DNA from: Pseudomonas fluvialis
GTDB lineage: Bacteria; Pseudomonadota; Gammaproteobacteria; Pseudomonadales; Pseudomonadaceae
Direction: 5' to 3'
Assembly: GCF_002234375.1 (NCBI RefSeq)
Contig: NZ_NMQV01000009.1
Span: 23,884-87,883, forward strand
Length of the DNA: 64,000 nt
This document shows positions 32,874 through 42,251 of the stretch, one piece after another. The notes under the pieces were generated by a model. The model saw nothing but the letters and a program-made list of their open reading frames with translations, searched no databases and was not told the DNA's origin. The translations under genes were made by a program, and so were the position numbers. Position 1 is the first letter of the stretch. Each line of letters opens with the position of its first letter.

Positions 32874-33094
32874 TAGCCAGGCGTCTGGCGGCGCAGCGGA
32901 GTGAGCAGGGCGTTCAGTCCGTTGTGGTCAATCTCGTGCATGAGGGCCAGCAGGCGGCCCAGTTCGCCGCGTGGAAAACCCTGGCGGGCAAACCAGGCCA
33001 GGTAATGACCTGGCAGGTCAGCCAGCAGGCGGCCCTGGTATTTGCCATAGGGCATGCTCTGGCTGACCAGCTTCAACAAGTCTTGCGGATCCAT
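32870..33094 (-). CDS. DUF3820-type small protein
   Basis: The 74-residue protein has the pattern MPYGKYQGRLLADLPGHYLAWF...FPRGELGRLL, which matches the DUF3820 family. A P. aeruginosa member of that family was described as a putative quorum-sensing-regulated virulence factor. ATG 33094 is preceded by GGAGG at six nt, better than the longer frame to 33130. Function is not established. Confidence 0.78.
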   Translation of the reverse strand: MDPQDLLKLVSQSMPYGKYQGRLLADLPGHYLAWFARQGFPRGELGRLLALMHEIDHNGLNALLTPLRRQTPGY

Positions 33095-33116
33095 GCAGCC
33101 CCTCCGGTCAATACAA

Positions 33117-33144
33117 AACATGCCCTGCACTGACAGGGCATGTT
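33117..33144 (-). terminator. Intrinsic terminator of fabAB
   Basis: A perfect 11-bp stem (33117-33127 with 33134-33144), 6-nt loop, lies 12 nt beyond the fabB stop. Read on the minus strand it ends in TTTT (complement of 33115-33118). Confidence 0.85.
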
Positions 33145-33156
33145 CTGTCGCCTGCC

Positions 33157-34374
33157 TCAGCCTTGCCAGCGCTTGAGTACCAGGGTGGCATTGGTGCCAC
33201 CGAAACCGAAGCTGTTGCTCATCACCGTGTCGATCTTGGCGTTTTCCAGTGTGCTGCGCTGGATGGGCAGATCGGCGACCTCGGGGTCAAGGGTGTCGAT
33301 GTTGGCCGAGCCGGCAATGAAGCCGCCTTGCATCATCAACAGGCAGTAGATGGCTTCCTGAACGCCGGCAGCACCCAGCGAATGCCCGGAGAGGCTCTTG
33401 GTGGAGCTGATCAGCGGCGCCTTGTCCGCGAATACTTCGCGCACGGCACGGGCTTCGGCGACATCACCGACGGGGGTCGACGTGCCGTGGGTATTCAGGT
33501 AATCGATAGGCGTAGTTACGTTAGCCAGGGCTTGCTGCATGCAGCGCACGGCACCTTCGCCGCTCGGGGCGACCATGTCATAGCCGTCGCTGGTTGCGCC
33601 GTAGCCGACGATTTCCGCGTAGATCTTTGCGCCGCGCTTGAGTGCGTGCTGCAGTTCCTCAACCACCACCATGCCGCCACCGCCGGCAATCACGAAGCCG
33701 TCTCGCTGAGCATCGTAGGCGCGCGACGCACGTTCGGGCGTCTCGTTGTATTGGGTGGACAGAGCGCCCATGGCGTCGAACAGGCAGCTTTGACTCCAGT
33801 GTTCTTCCTCACCACCGCCGGCGAAGACGATGTCCTGCTTGCCCAGCTGGATCTGTTCCATGGCATTGCCAATGCAGTGCGCACTGGTAGCGCAGGCCGA
33901 GGAGATCGAGTAATTGACGCCCTTGATCTGGAAGGGGGTGGCCAGACAGGCCGAAACAGTACTACCCATGGTGCGCGGCACGCGGTAGGGGCCAATGCGC
34001 TTGACGCCTTTCTCGCGCAGGGTGTCGATGGCTTCCATCTGGTTCAGCGTGGAAGCGCCACCCGAGCCGGCAATCAGGCCGGTACGCGGATTGGAAACCT
34101 GTTCGGCGCTTAGCCCGGCATCGGCAATCGCCTGTTGCATGGCCAGGTAGGCATAGGCCGCTGCGTCGCCCATGAAGCGATAGATCTTGCGGTCGATCAG
34201 CTCTTCCAGATTGAGCTGCACCGAACCGGAAACCTGGCTGCGCAGGCCCATCTCGGCATAGGCCGGATTGAAGCGAATGCCTGACTGGCCGTTGCGCAGG
34301 CTGGCGGTTACGGTCTCTTTGTCATTGCCCAGGCAGGAAACGATGCCCAGACCGGTGATCACGACGCGACGCAT
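33157..34374 (-). CDS. fabB: 3-oxoacyl-ACP synthase I FabB
   Basis: FabB elongates unsaturated acyl-ACP with malonyl-ACP and is needed for unsaturated fatty acids made by the anaerobic route. The 405-residue protein has nucleophile Cys161 (SSACATSAH), the His in [11 protein letters not shown], and a second His in SGHSLGAAG, the Cys-His-His triad. It follows fabA after 11 nt, the standard fabA-fabB operon, and ends at a terminator. Confidence 0.98.
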   Translation of the reverse strand: MRRVVITGLGIVSCLGNDKETVTASLRNGQSGIRFNPAYAEMGLRSQVSGSVQLNLEELIDRKIYRFMGDAAAYAYLAMQQAIADAGLSAEQVSNPRTGLIAGSGGASTLNQMEAIDTLREKGVKRIGPYRVPRTMGSTVSACLATPFQIKGVNYSISSACATSAHCIGNAMEQIQLGKQDIVFAGGGEEEHWSQSCLFDAMGALSTQYNETPERASRAYDAQRDGFVIAGGGGMVVVEELQHALKRGAKIYAEIVGYGATSDGYDMVAPSGEGAVRCMQQALANVTTPIDYLNTHGTSTPVGDVAEARAVREVFADKAPLISSTKSLSGHSLGAAGVQEAIYCLLMMQGGFIAGSANIDTLDPEVADLPIQRSTLENAKIDTVMSNSFGFGGTNATLVLKRWQG

Positions 34375-34385
34375 GCGGATGTCCT

Positions 34386-34901
34386 TCAGAAGCTGTCGGT
34401 AGAGGTGAACAGGCCAACGCGCAGGCCTTCGGCGCTGTAAATCTCGCGGCCATCGACGCTGACGTTGCCGTCGGCGATGCCGAGGATCAGCGAGCGGTTG
34501 ATGGTGCGCTTGATATGGATGTTGTAGGTGACCTTCTTGGCGGTAGGCAGTACCTGGCCAAAGAATTTCACTTCACCCGAGCCCAGGGCTCGTCCGCGGC
34601 CGGGATTGCCTTGCCAGCCGAGATAGAAACCGACCAGTTGCCACATGGCATCCAGGCCCAGGCAGCCGGGCATGACCGGGTCGCCCTCGAAGTGGCAAGC
34701 GAAAAACCACAGGTCCGGATGAATATCCAGTTCCGCAACAATTTCTCCCTTGCCATATTTCCCGCCGGTTTCGCTGATGTGCAGGATGCGATCGATCATC
34801 AGCATATTGGGCGCGGGCAGTTGCGCATTACCCGGGCCGAACAGTTCACCGCGCCCGCAGGCCAGCAGTTCTTCTCGGGTATAGGCGTTTTGCTTGGTCA
34901 T
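34386..34901 (-). CDS. fabA: 3-hydroxydecanoyl-ACP dehydratase/isomerase FabA
   Basis: FabA dehydrates 3-hydroxydecanoyl-ACP and isomerises trans-2 to cis-3 decenoyl-ACP, the entry to unsaturated fatty acids. The 171-residue protein has His70 ([15 protein letters not shown]) and Asp84 ([11 protein letters not shown]) at the E. coli positions. GAGGAA lies upstream on the minus strand. The 205-nt gap to 35106 should hold the fabAB promoter, but no clear operator was identified. Confidence 0.98.
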   Translation of the reverse strand: MTKQNAYTREELLACGRGELFGPGNAQLPAPNMLMIDRILHISETGGKYGKGEIVAELDIHPDLWFFACHFEGDPVMPGCLGLDAMWQLVGFYLGWQGNPGRGRALGSGEVKFFGQVLPTAKKVTYNIHIKRTINRSLILGIADGNVSVDGREIYSAEGLRVGLFTSTDSF

Positions 34902-35106
34902 GCGGGTTCCTCAAAGTGCCGCGTGCAGCGGGCCGGTAGGTCATCCTGGTCGAGCAGACTTATGCTCAGGGGCATCAGCCTAGCCATAGACTGTGACACG
35001 CTGCAGAAAGTCACAGCGCATAGCGTACAACTGTTCACCCATTTTCATCCAATGGTAATGCCAACCGGCTGCAGGGTAGCAGCATGGCGTGTAGCGAGAC
35101 TTGATG

Positions 35107-37020
35107 CTACTCATCGAAAGTCGAGGCTCGCGGACTGCTCCATTGCTGCAGCAGGCGCTGGAGTTCGGTGCGTTTGAACGGTTTGGCCAGGTAATCATTC
35201 ATGCCGCTGGCCAAGCAGGCCTCACGATCACCGGGTAGGGCATTGGCGGTGAGGGCGATGATGGGGAGCTGCGCGGCAGTAAAGCGCTGGCGGATCAGGC
35301 GACTGGTCTGGTAGCCGTCCAGTACGGGCAGGCGGCAGTCCATGAGCACCAGGGATATGGGCTCATGCGCCAGCAAATCGATGGCCTGCTGGCCATCGCT
35401 GGCGCAGATCACCCGGTGGCCGAGGCTTTGCAACATGGCTTCGATGACACTGCGGTTGACCGCGTTGTCTTCGACCAGCAATACGTTGAGCTGGGTAGGC
35501 GGCGCACTGGCCGCCGGCATGCTGCGCCCGGCGCACTGGCCGTGCTGGCAGAAGAACAAGGGAATTTCCAGGGTAAAGGTCGAGCCCTGGCCCTCCTGGC
35601 TACGCGCGGTGAGGCGTCCGCCCATGCATTCGGCCAGGGTGCGTGCAATGGGCAGACCCAATCCGGTGCCGCCGTAGCGTCGGGAGATCGAGCTGTCAGC
35701 CTGGCGGAAAGCATCGAACATGGCGTCCAGTTGCGCGCTGGCGATGCCGATGCCGGTATCCTGCACGGCGCAGGTCAGCCAAAGGCTGTCTTCATCACGT
35801 TGCCGCCAGGCTACATCGATGCAGATAGAGCCTTGCTCGGTAAACTTCAGCGCATTGCCAATCAGGTTGACCAGTATCTGGCGGATGCGCGTGGGGTCGC
35901 CGAAGGCCTGGATGCCTTGCAGGCCTTCGGCCAGCTGCAGGTCAAGCTGCAGGCCGCGTTGCTGGGCGCTGTGCTGGAATACCTGGACCGAGTTGCGTAG
36001 CAGTTCGGCGGGCAGGAAGGGAATGCATTCCAGCTCCAGAGCGCCCCGCTCAATGCGCGAGAAGTCGAGGATATCGTTGATCACCTTGAGCAAGTGCTCA
36101 GTGGACTCCACGGCCAGTTCGGCGTACTCGCTTTGCTCGTGGTTGAGTTCGGTGGTTTCCAGCAGTTGCAGCATGCCCAGCACGCCATTCATGGGCGTAC
36201 GCAATTCATGGCTCATCATGGCCAGGAACTCCGATTTGGCGCTGTTGGCGCGTTCGGCCTCCTCGCGGGCGCTGATCAGTGCCTGCATGGCCATTTGCTG
36301 TTCGCGACTGGCGTGATCCAGGGCGCTGGCCAGGCTATTGATGTGCTGTGCCAGGCTGCCCAGCTGTGGGTCTTCGGGAACCGGTAGGCTGCTCTGATAG
36401 TTGCCACCCTGAATGGCTTCCACGGCTTTGCTCATGTCGCTGAGTGGTGTGGATAGTTGCGACGACAGGCGTCGCGCGAGCAGGAAGGTCAGGAGCAGGG
36501 CGAACAGGGAAATGCTGATGGCCTTGAGCAGAATACCTTGTTGACGACGGTCGAAGGTGTCTTCGGCAAGACCGACCACAACGCGGCCCAGATAGGTGGT
36601 GTCATCGCTGGCTGGTGGGTTGTTGCTGGCAAAGGGTTCACTACCTTCCAGGCTGACCTGTTGCAGGTTGATGGCTGCCTGAAAACTGCGTACTCGCACG
36701 GCTGTCTGAGTGTCGCGCTGGATAAAGGCAAGGATCTGGTCCTCGCTGTCACGCACCTCAATGAAGCGCACCGGCTGACTGCTCAGAGTGGCTTGGAGGA
36801 GGTTGTCGAGAATCTGCTGGTTGCCGGTGATCACGCCAAATTCGCAGGCTGGCGCCAATTGCGAGGCAATCAGTTGCCCGGTGCTGCGTAGTTCATCCTG
36901 CAGGTCGCTGAGCCGGGCATGGGTGAAGAAGGCGGTCAACAGCAAGGTCAGCAGCAGGGCAGGGCCAACACTGATCAGCTGGGTGCGCGTGTGGATATCG
37001 AGGGGACGCAAAAGGCTCAT
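35107..37020 (-). CDS. Hybrid sensor histidine kinase, PA1611-like
   Basis: The 637-residue inner-membrane kinase has TM1 (about 15-33), a periplasmic CHASE8-like region, TM2 (about 165-182) and HAMP. The HisKA domain has His271 ([16 protein letters not shown]). An HATPase domain (NALKF, DTGIGI, GGTGLGL) and a receiver with Asp561 ([15 protein letters not shown]) follow. There is no Hpt domain. Position next to fabA and domain order match P. aeruginosa PA1611, which works with RetS and the HptB branch of the Gac network (recollection). Its start overlaps the binding-protein gene by 4 nt. Confidence 0.9.
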   Translation of the reverse strand: MSLLRPLDIHTRTQLISVGPALLLTLLLTAFFTHARLSDLQDELRSTGQLIASQLAPACEFGVITGNQQILDNLLQATLSSQPVRFIEVRDSEDQILAFIQRDTQTAVRVRSFQAAINLQQVSLEGSEPFASNNPPASDDTTYLGRVVVGLAEDTFDRRQQGILLKAISISLFALLLTFLLARRLSSQLSTPLSDMSKAVEAIQGGNYQSSLPVPEDPQLGSLAQHINSLASALDHASREQQMAMQALISAREEAERANSAKSEFLAMMSHELRTPMNGVLGMLQLLETTELNHEQSEYAELAVESTEHLLKVINDILDFSRIERGALELECIPFLPAELLRNSVQVFQHSAQQRGLQLDLQLAEGLQGIQAFGDPTRIRQILVNLIGNALKFTEQGSICIDVAWRQRDEDSLWLTCAVQDTGIGIASAQLDAMFDAFRQADSSISRRYGGTGLGLPIARTLAECMGGRLTARSQEGQGSTFTLEIPLFFCQHGQCAGRSMPAASAPPTQLNVLLVEDNAVNRSVIEAMLQSLGHRVICASDGQQAIDLLAHEPISLVLMDCRLPVLDGYQTSRLIRQRFTAAQLPIIALTANALPGDREACLASGMNDYLAKPFKRTELQRLLQQWSSPRASTFDE

Positions 37021-37907
37021 GGTTGCGCCTCGTGATCGCGCAGCAGGCGTTGCAACTGCGGCTCGTCAGGTGGTGCCAGACCCAGAGCGCGAGCGACCGG
37101 GCGGTTGCTGATGACCTTGAAGTGTTGTGGATACAGGCTGCTCGGCCATTGCTGGCTGGGTTGCTCGAGCAAAGGAGCCAGCGTGGCCAGCCAGTCTGCC
37201 TGGTCGCTGTAGCTGCTGGCCAGGCTGCCTGCCTTGACGAAGGCAGCGCTAGGGCCGATGACGGCGCGTTGGCGACTGTAGCTGCTCAGCAGGATGGTCT
37301 TGGCGGTTTGCGAGTTGTAGAGCTGGCTGTCGTCGATCGCCAGGAGCAGGTCGCTATCTTGCAGGACCTGTTGCAGGGGGCGATTGTCCCGCGGGTTTTC
37401 CCAGAGTTGTGTGGTCAGCTCCAGGTCCAGTGCCTGGGCTGCTTGCTGGTATTCCTCCAGCAGCGTACTGCTGTGCCGCCCATAGAGCAGGCCGATACGC
37501 TGGATGCCCGGTTGCAGCAGGCGAGCCAGGCGCATCTGGCGCAGCGGCGGCGGGTCGCTCCAGAGTAGCGTCAGGCCCGGCACGCTGGGCAGATGCAGTT
37601 GTTCAGCACGACTGCGACTGATGCGCAGGGCGAGGCTGGGAGGGTTCTGCCGCTGGCCAAGGCGCCAGGTCAGGGCGGCTTCGTCGAGCAGAATCAGCCG
37701 GTCACCAGGCTTCAGGCTGGGTTCTCCCTCCTGCAGCGTGTGCTGGCGAATACGCAGGCCAGGATGCTGCTGTTGCAAGGCCTCGGCGAAGGTGTTTAGC
37801 CCCGGGGAGGTGGTCTGGCTAAGCAGGAGGATATCTGCTGCCCATAAAGGTAGACAGCAGAGCAGGCTGGCCAGGGCGATTATCTTGCTCATCCATGAGT
37901 TGCGCAT
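37017..37907 (-). CDS. Periplasmic substrate-binding-like protein coupled to hybrid kinase
   Basis: The 296-residue protein has a signal peptide ending near WAADILLL (residue 23) and the COG2984-like binding-protein fold ([32 protein letters not shown]). No transporter genes lie nearby. It sits 2 nt after a TonB receptor gene and overlaps the hybrid kinase start by 4 nt, so it most likely presents a ligand, or its absence, to the kinase's periplasmic domain. The ligand is unknown. Confidence 0.75.
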   Translation of the reverse strand: MRNSWMSKIIALASLLCCLPLWAADILLLSQTTSPGLNTFAEALQQQHPGLRIRQHTLQEGEPSLKPGDRLILLDEAALTWRLGQRQNPPSLALRISRSRAEQLHLPSVPGLTLLWSDPPPLRQMRLARLLQPGIQRIGLLYGRHSSTLLEEYQQAAQALDLELTTQLWENPRDNRPLQQVLQDSDLLLAIDDSQLYNSQTAKTILLSSYSRQRAVIGPSAAFVKAGSLASSYSDQADWLATLAPLLEQPSQQWPSSLYPQHFKVISNRPVARALGLAPPDEPQLQRLLRDHEAQP

Positions 37908-37909
37908 GC

Positions 37910-40084
37910 TCAGAACTCGAGTTCCGCCGTGAAGTAGACGCGGTGGCGCTGGTCGTTGCGGCTTTCCCTTTGAATCTGTTGGCCGTTGTATAGCACCTCA
38001 CGCCAGGCCAGGGTGCCACTGTCCAGGCGCTGTTGCCAGACACCGGCCAATTCCAGTTGGCTACTGCCCAGTTGCAGGCGCTTGGCCAGGCGCAGATCGA
38101 GACGCTGGAAGGGTTGCTCGTTGAGGGCTTCCATCTGGTAGTAGAACAGGCTGCTGCTCCAGCCCTGCCCCCAGTCGGCCAGCCAGCCGGTGGAGCCACT
38201 GTGTCGTGCGCTCTGGTGCTTGTCGTTGGGGTTGCTGGGATCGTCTTCGATATAGGCGTAGCTGAGACGCAGGCGGTCACGGCTGCTGGCACGCCAGTCC
38301 AGTTGGGTTTCCATGCCGCGCAGGCTGATGCTGCTGTTATTACTGGCGGGAATGGCGTTGTTGAGCAACGGTTCGCTGATCAGGCCGCTGATATGGTCAT
38401 CGAACAGCTTGACGTCCAGGCTCAGTTGCCATGCTTCGAAGTGACCGTTGTAACCGATTTCCCGCGAGCGCATGCGTTCGTTATCGAGGTTCTCCGGCCC
38501 CTGATTACTGACAAAGTAATAGGCGTCGGAGCGTCCGTAGATGTTCGGCGAGATATCGGTGATCCAATAGCTCCAGTTCGGCGTGCTTTCGAACAGGTCG
38601 GGTGAGCGGACCGCTTCCGAGTACAGTGCGCGCAGGCCGTGACCGGGGGCCAGCAGGTAATTGACGGCCAGGCGTGGGGTCAGCGAGTCGCCTCCGAGCT
38701 GGTCGTATTCGTACATGGCGCCACCTTGCAGCAACCAGCGCTCGCTGGCTTGCCATTCAAGATGGCCGAACAAGCGACCCAGGTTGTTGTGCGTGCTGCC
38801 GGCGAAATAAGTCTGCGAGTCGGCCTGGTCACGCCGCAGGCTGACGCCACTGAGCAGGCGCAGGTCGTCGGTAAGGCTAAGGGTGTCGAGCAATTCGATT
38901 TCCGCGCGACTTTCGCGCAGGTCCTGATTCACCGTGCCGCAGGTTTCCTGGCGCCCGGAACCATTGAGCCATTCATTGATGATCTGGTTGGCCAGTGCCT
39001 GTTCGGCGGCTACCTGGCTGGTTGCGGTGAAGCCGCTGAGGGCAAAACGCTGGGCAAATTGCGGGTTCATCTGCCAAAGCTGTCGCAGCGGGGGGTAGTA
39101 GCTGAGCGCGGCGTCACAAGCCCGCCAGCTGCGCAGGTGCTCCCAGTGCTGCAGGTTGCCTTGCAGTTGCAGGCTGTGTTGCGGCGAGAGGTCGATATTC
39201 CAGCGCACACTGGCTGCGTAGTCGCGTACCTGGGTGTCGCTGCCTTGGTCGCCGGGGCTGTAGGGGCCGAAGACCGGGCGATAGGTGTAGGGCTGCTGGT
39301 TGCTACCTTCGCTGAGAGCCAGTTGCCAGCTCAGCTGCTGCTGGCTGTCCAGATCATGCTCAGCCGATAGCAACAGGCGATTGAGCCGCCGGTCGTCACG
39401 CAGTGGTTGTTGATTGGCGTCTTTGTCGAAACCGTTATCCGCCTGGCCGGACAGCGACAGTCGTAGTGCCCCGTTGTCGAGGGCCTGGCCATGGCTGGCA
39501 TACCAGTCATTGATGCCCGTCTGGCCATAGCGCCATTGCAGGCGGGTGCCGAGGCTGTCCTGGGGCTTACGGCTGATGATATTGACCACCCCGAGCAGGG
39601 CATTGGCGCCATAGCTCACCGTATTGGGGCCGCGGAAGACTTCGATGCGCTCGATATCCTCGATGGCCAGTGGCAGGTCGAACCAGTCAACGGTTGCCAG
39701 CCCTGGGCGATAGACCGAGCGCCCATCGATCAACACCTGCAGGCGACGTGCCTCGCTACTGTTGCTGCCGTGGTAGTTGACGGTGGCCAGGTTGCCTTGC
39801 CGGTAGCTGACCATCATGCCGGGCACCAGCCGCATCAGTTCGGCGATGTCGCGTGCACCGCTAGCGCGAATCAACTCGCGATCAAGTACCGTCATGGCGC
39901 CCGGAACGGCTGCCGGTGCCTGCTTGAGGCGCGTGGCGGTGAGCACGCTGGGCAGCTCGCTGTCGCTGGCAAACAAATCATCCTGGCTGGCAAAGGCCTG
40001 GGCTAGTCCGGGCAGCAAGAGGGCTAAGGTGGGCAGAAGGCAACGCAAAGCGGCGCATCCTTGGACTGTCTCTGATGCGGGCAT
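37910..40084 (-). CDS. TonB-dependent outer-membrane receptor
   Basis: The 724-residue protein has a signal peptide (hydrophobic stretch ending GLAQAFA near residue 32). A plug domain (about 45-160, with VLIDGRSVYRPG and IERIEVFRGPNTVSYGANALLGVVNIISR) and a beta-barrel ending in a terminal Phe (YFTAELEF) follow, as expected for outer-membrane insertion. ATG 40084 has a weak ribosome site; TTG 40048 with AAGGA upstream is an alternative start. It is the first gene of a three-gene operon with a binding protein and a hybrid kinase. The substrate cannot be read from sequence. Confidence 0.9.
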   Translation of the reverse strand: MPASETVQGCAALRCLLPTLALLLPGLAQAFASQDDLFASDSELPSVLTATRLKQAPAAVPGAMTVLDRELIRASGARDIAELMRLVPGMMVSYRQGNLATVNYHGSNSSEARRLQVLIDGRSVYRPGLATVDWFDLPLAIEDIERIEVFRGPNTVSYGANALLGVVNIISRKPQDSLGTRLQWRYGQTGINDWYASHGQALDNGALRLSLSGQADNGFDKDANQQPLRDDRRLNRLLLSAEHDLDSQQQLSWQLALSEGSNQQPYTYRPVFGPYSPGDQGSDTQVRDYAASVRWNIDLSPQHSLQLQGNLQHWEHLRSWRACDAALSYYPPLRQLWQMNPQFAQRFALSGFTATSQVAAEQALANQIINEWLNGSGRQETCGTVNQDLRESRAEIELLDTLSLTDDLRLLSGVSLRRDQADSQTYFAGSTHNNLGRLFGHLEWQASERWLLQGGAMYEYDQLGGDSLTPRLAVNYLLAPGHGLRALYSEAVRSPDLFESTPNWSYWITDISPNIYGRSDAYYFVSNQGPENLDNERMRSREIGYNGHFEAWQLSLDVKLFDDHISGLISEPLLNNAIPASNNSSISLRGMETQLDWRASSRDRLRLSYAYIEDDPSNPNDKHQSARHSGSTGWLADWGQGWSSSLFYYQMEALNEQPFQRLDLRLAKRLQLGSSQLELAGVWQQRLDSGTLAWREVLYNGQQIQRESRNDQRHRVYFTAELEF

Positions 40085-40205
40085 GTTAACCGAGGCTCGG
40101 CGCTTTGCCAGTAGCTAAATGCCGGAGCAGAGCGCCTGCCCAGTACCCGGTTGGTGCTTTTGCGCAGGGTCGCGTGGTCAGGCTGGCCGTCTGGCGCGAG
40201 CTTCG

Positions 40206-40211
40206 TATAAT
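40206..40211 (+). promoter_or_regulatory. Possible -10 element of gpsA
   Basis: A perfect TATAAT lies 38 nt upstream of the gpsA ATG, but no good -35 is seen at the right distance. Confidence 0.4.
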
Positions 40212-40248
40212 GCGAGCCTCAGCCCGGCGGGCACACACTGGACGTTTC

Positions 40249-41271
40249 ATGACAGCACAAACACCCGTAGCGGTTCTCGGCGGTGGCAGTTTCGGTACTG
40301 CGCTGGCCAACCTCCTGGCTGAAAACGGGCAGTCGGTAAGGCACTGGATGCGCGATCCGCAACAAGTGGCGGCGATTTTGCGCGACGGTGAAAACCCGCG
40401 CTATCTCAAGGGTATCCGCATTCATCCGGGGGTGCGCCCGGATACCGATCTGGCCGACATCCTGCACGCTTGTACATTGATATTCGTTGCCGTGCCTTCC
40501 TCGGCGCTGCGCCAGGTGCTTCAGCCCCATGGCAGTCAGTTGGCCGGCAAACTGCTGATCAGTACCACCAAGGGTATCGAGGCGCAGAGCTTCAAGCTGA
40601 TGAGCCAGTTGCTCGAAGAGCTGGCGCCGCAGGCGCGTATTGGCGTGCTGTCTGGTCCCAATCTGGCCCGCGAAGTGGCCGAGCATGCGCTGACCGCCAG
40701 TGTGATCGCCAGTGAGGACGAGGCCCTGTGCGAGCAGGTACAGCAGGTTCTGCACGGACGAACGTTTCGTGTGTATGCCAGTCGCGATCGCTTCGGTGTG
40801 GAGCTGGGCGGGGCGTTGAAAAACGTCTACGCCATCATCGCCGGTATGGCCGCAGCCATGGGCATGGGCGAGAACACGCGAAGCATGCTGATTACCCGAG
40901 CGCTGGCGGAGATGACCCGCTTTGCCGTACGCCAGGGCGCCAATCCGATGACCTTCCTCGGCCTGGCGGGCGTGGGGGATTTGATTGCGACCTGTTCATC
41001 AGCGAAGAGTCGCAACTTCCAGGTCGGTTTTGCACTGGGCCAGGGCCTATCGCTGGAACAGGCTGTCGAACAACTGGGCGAGGTCGCCGAAGGCGTTAAT
41101 ACGCTGCGTGTGCTCAAGGCCAAGGCCGAGGAGTTGCAGGTTTACATGCCGCTGGTCGCGGGCCTGCATGCCATTTTGTTCGAGGCGCGTACTCTGGCTC
41201 AGGTCATCGAAGCGCTGATGCGTGGTGAACCCAAGACCGATGTCGATTTCATTTCCCCTCAGGGATTCTAA
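40249..41271 (+). CDS. gpsA: NAD(P)-dependent glycerol-3-phosphate dehydrogenase
   Basis: GpsA reduces dihydroxyacetone phosphate to sn-glycerol-3-phosphate, the backbone of phospholipids. The 340-residue protein opens with the Rossmann motif [13 protein letters not shown] and has the catalytic Lys segment [15 protein letters not shown]. The start is ATG 40249; the in-frame extension to 40105 runs through the promoter region. The small membrane gene follows 20 nt later. Confidence 0.96.
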   Translation: MTAQTPVAVLGGGSFGTALANLLAENGQSVRHWMRDPQQVAAILRDGENPRYLKGIRIHPGVRPDTDLADILHACTLIFVAVPSSALRQVLQPHGSQLAGKLLISTTKGIEAQSFKLMSQLLEELAPQARIGVLSGPNLAREVAEHALTASVIASEDEALCEQVQQVLHGRTFRVYASRDRFGVELGGALKNVYAIIAGMAAAMGMGENTRSMLITRALAEMTRFAVRQGANPMTFLGLAGVGDLIATCSSAKSRNFQVGFALGQGLSLEQAVEQLGEVAEGVNTLRVLKAKAEELQVYMPLVAGLHAILFEARTLAQVIEALMRGEPKTDVDFISPQGF

Positions 41272-41291
41272 CTCCCCAGGAGTGACTGACC

Positions 41292-41639
41292 ATGCCGCAG
41301 GATAAACAGACCTTACAACGCGAGTCCCTGCTATTGCGCCTGCTGTGGATGGTGCTGTTTGCCATCGCTTGGCAGTTTGCCGAGTTGTTGCTGGGGCTGG
41401 TGGTGCTGCTGCAGATCGCCTATCGGTTGTTCTACGGAGCGCCCAGTGCGGGCCTGCTAGGGCTGGGTGATAGCCTTAGCCAGTATTTGCAGCAGATTGG
41501 CCGTTTCGGCACCTTCAATAGCGACAGCAAGCCCTGGCCCTTTGCCGATTGGCCGTTGCCGCGAGCAGCGGAGGGCGAGGCGGCTCACCAGGTGCCACCT
41601 GCCGCGCACCCGGTACGCGACGAAGAGCCCCGTTTGTGA
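41292..41639 (+). CDS. DUF4389 membrane protein
   Basis: The 115-residue protein has a hydrophobic N-terminal half (two helices, about 12-48) with the DUF4389 feature QIAYRLFYGAPS...LGDSLSQYLQQIGRF, and a Pro/Glu-rich tail. Function is unknown. It overlaps the sixA start by 4 nt (GTGA), so the two are coupled. Confidence 0.82.
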   Translation: MPQDKQTLQRESLLLRLLWMVLFAIAWQFAELLLGLVVLLQIAYRLFYGAPSAGLLGLGDSLSQYLQQIGRFGTFNSDSKPWPFADWPLPRAAEGEAAHQVPPAAHPVRDEEPRL

Positions 41640-42100
41640 GGCTGTGGTTGCTGCGCCATGGCGAGGCGCAGGCCCAGGCCGGCCAGGACAGCCTGCGTGC
41701 CTTGACCGAGCGCGGACGACAACAGGCGCGCTCGGCAGCCGAGGTGATGCAGGGTGTGCGCTGGCGAGGTCTGTTGCACAGTCCTTACCGGCGCGCGGTA
41801 CAAACCACCGAGGAAGTCTGCGCGGCTCTGGGGCTGGACTTCGCCGAGGCGCGCGGCGTGTCCTGGTTGACGCCGGATACGCCGGTTGCACGCACCCTGG
41901 AAGAGCTGGCGCTGCTTGAAGAGGGGGATTGGCTGCTGGTCAGCCACCAGCCGCTGGTTGGCGAGTTGGCCAGCTGCCTGTTGCATGGCCATCGTCAGCA
42001 ACCGCTGGCCATGGCCACCGCGAGCCTGGCGGTGTTTGAGGCCGCCCTGCCGCTGGCTGGCATGATGACCCTCCTGCAGCATCGCCATGTGGCGGACTGA
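41636..42100 (+). CDS. sixA: Phosphohistidine phosphatase SixA
   Basis: The 154-residue histidine-phosphatase (RHG) family protein has LLRHGEA at its start, with the phospho-accepting His at residue 7. It also has the second His in VSHQPLVGELA. E. coli SixA removes phosphate from His in phosphotransfer proteins. I place the start at GTG 41636, which overlaps the preceding stop; sequence upstream in this frame belongs to the DUF4389 gene. Two hybrid kinases lie in this window, but no link is shown. Confidence 0.9.
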   Translation: MRLWLLRHGEAQAQAGQDSLRALTERGRQQARSAAEVMQGVRWRGLLHSPYRRAVQTTEEVCAALGLDFAEARGVSWLTPDTPVARTLEELALLEEGDWLLVSHQPLVGELASCLLHGHRQQPLAMATASLAVFEAALPLAGMMTLLQHRHVAD

Positions 42101-42194
42101 CCGGCGATCCGAGGTCGTCCGGCGTCCCGTGCGAAACTGACTGTACAGTCGGAAACATTTCTCGTCTTGCCTCCGGGCGTTGTCTGTGAAAGAG

Positions 42195-42218
42195 TCAACC
42201 AAGCAAGTGCTTGGTTGA
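42195..42218. promoter_or_regulatory. Operator-like palindrome upstream of acyl-CoA ligase
   Basis: TCAACCAAGCA-AG-TGCTTGGTTGA is a perfect inverted repeat with 11-bp arms and a 2-nt centre, ending 33 nt before the GTG start of the ligase. A 2-nt centre cannot form a good hairpin, so it is more likely a protein site, TetR-like in form. No cognate regulator gene lies in the window. Confidence 0.7.
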
Positions 42219-42251
42219 TTTCCCCACAATAACAACAATGGAGGAAGCGCT

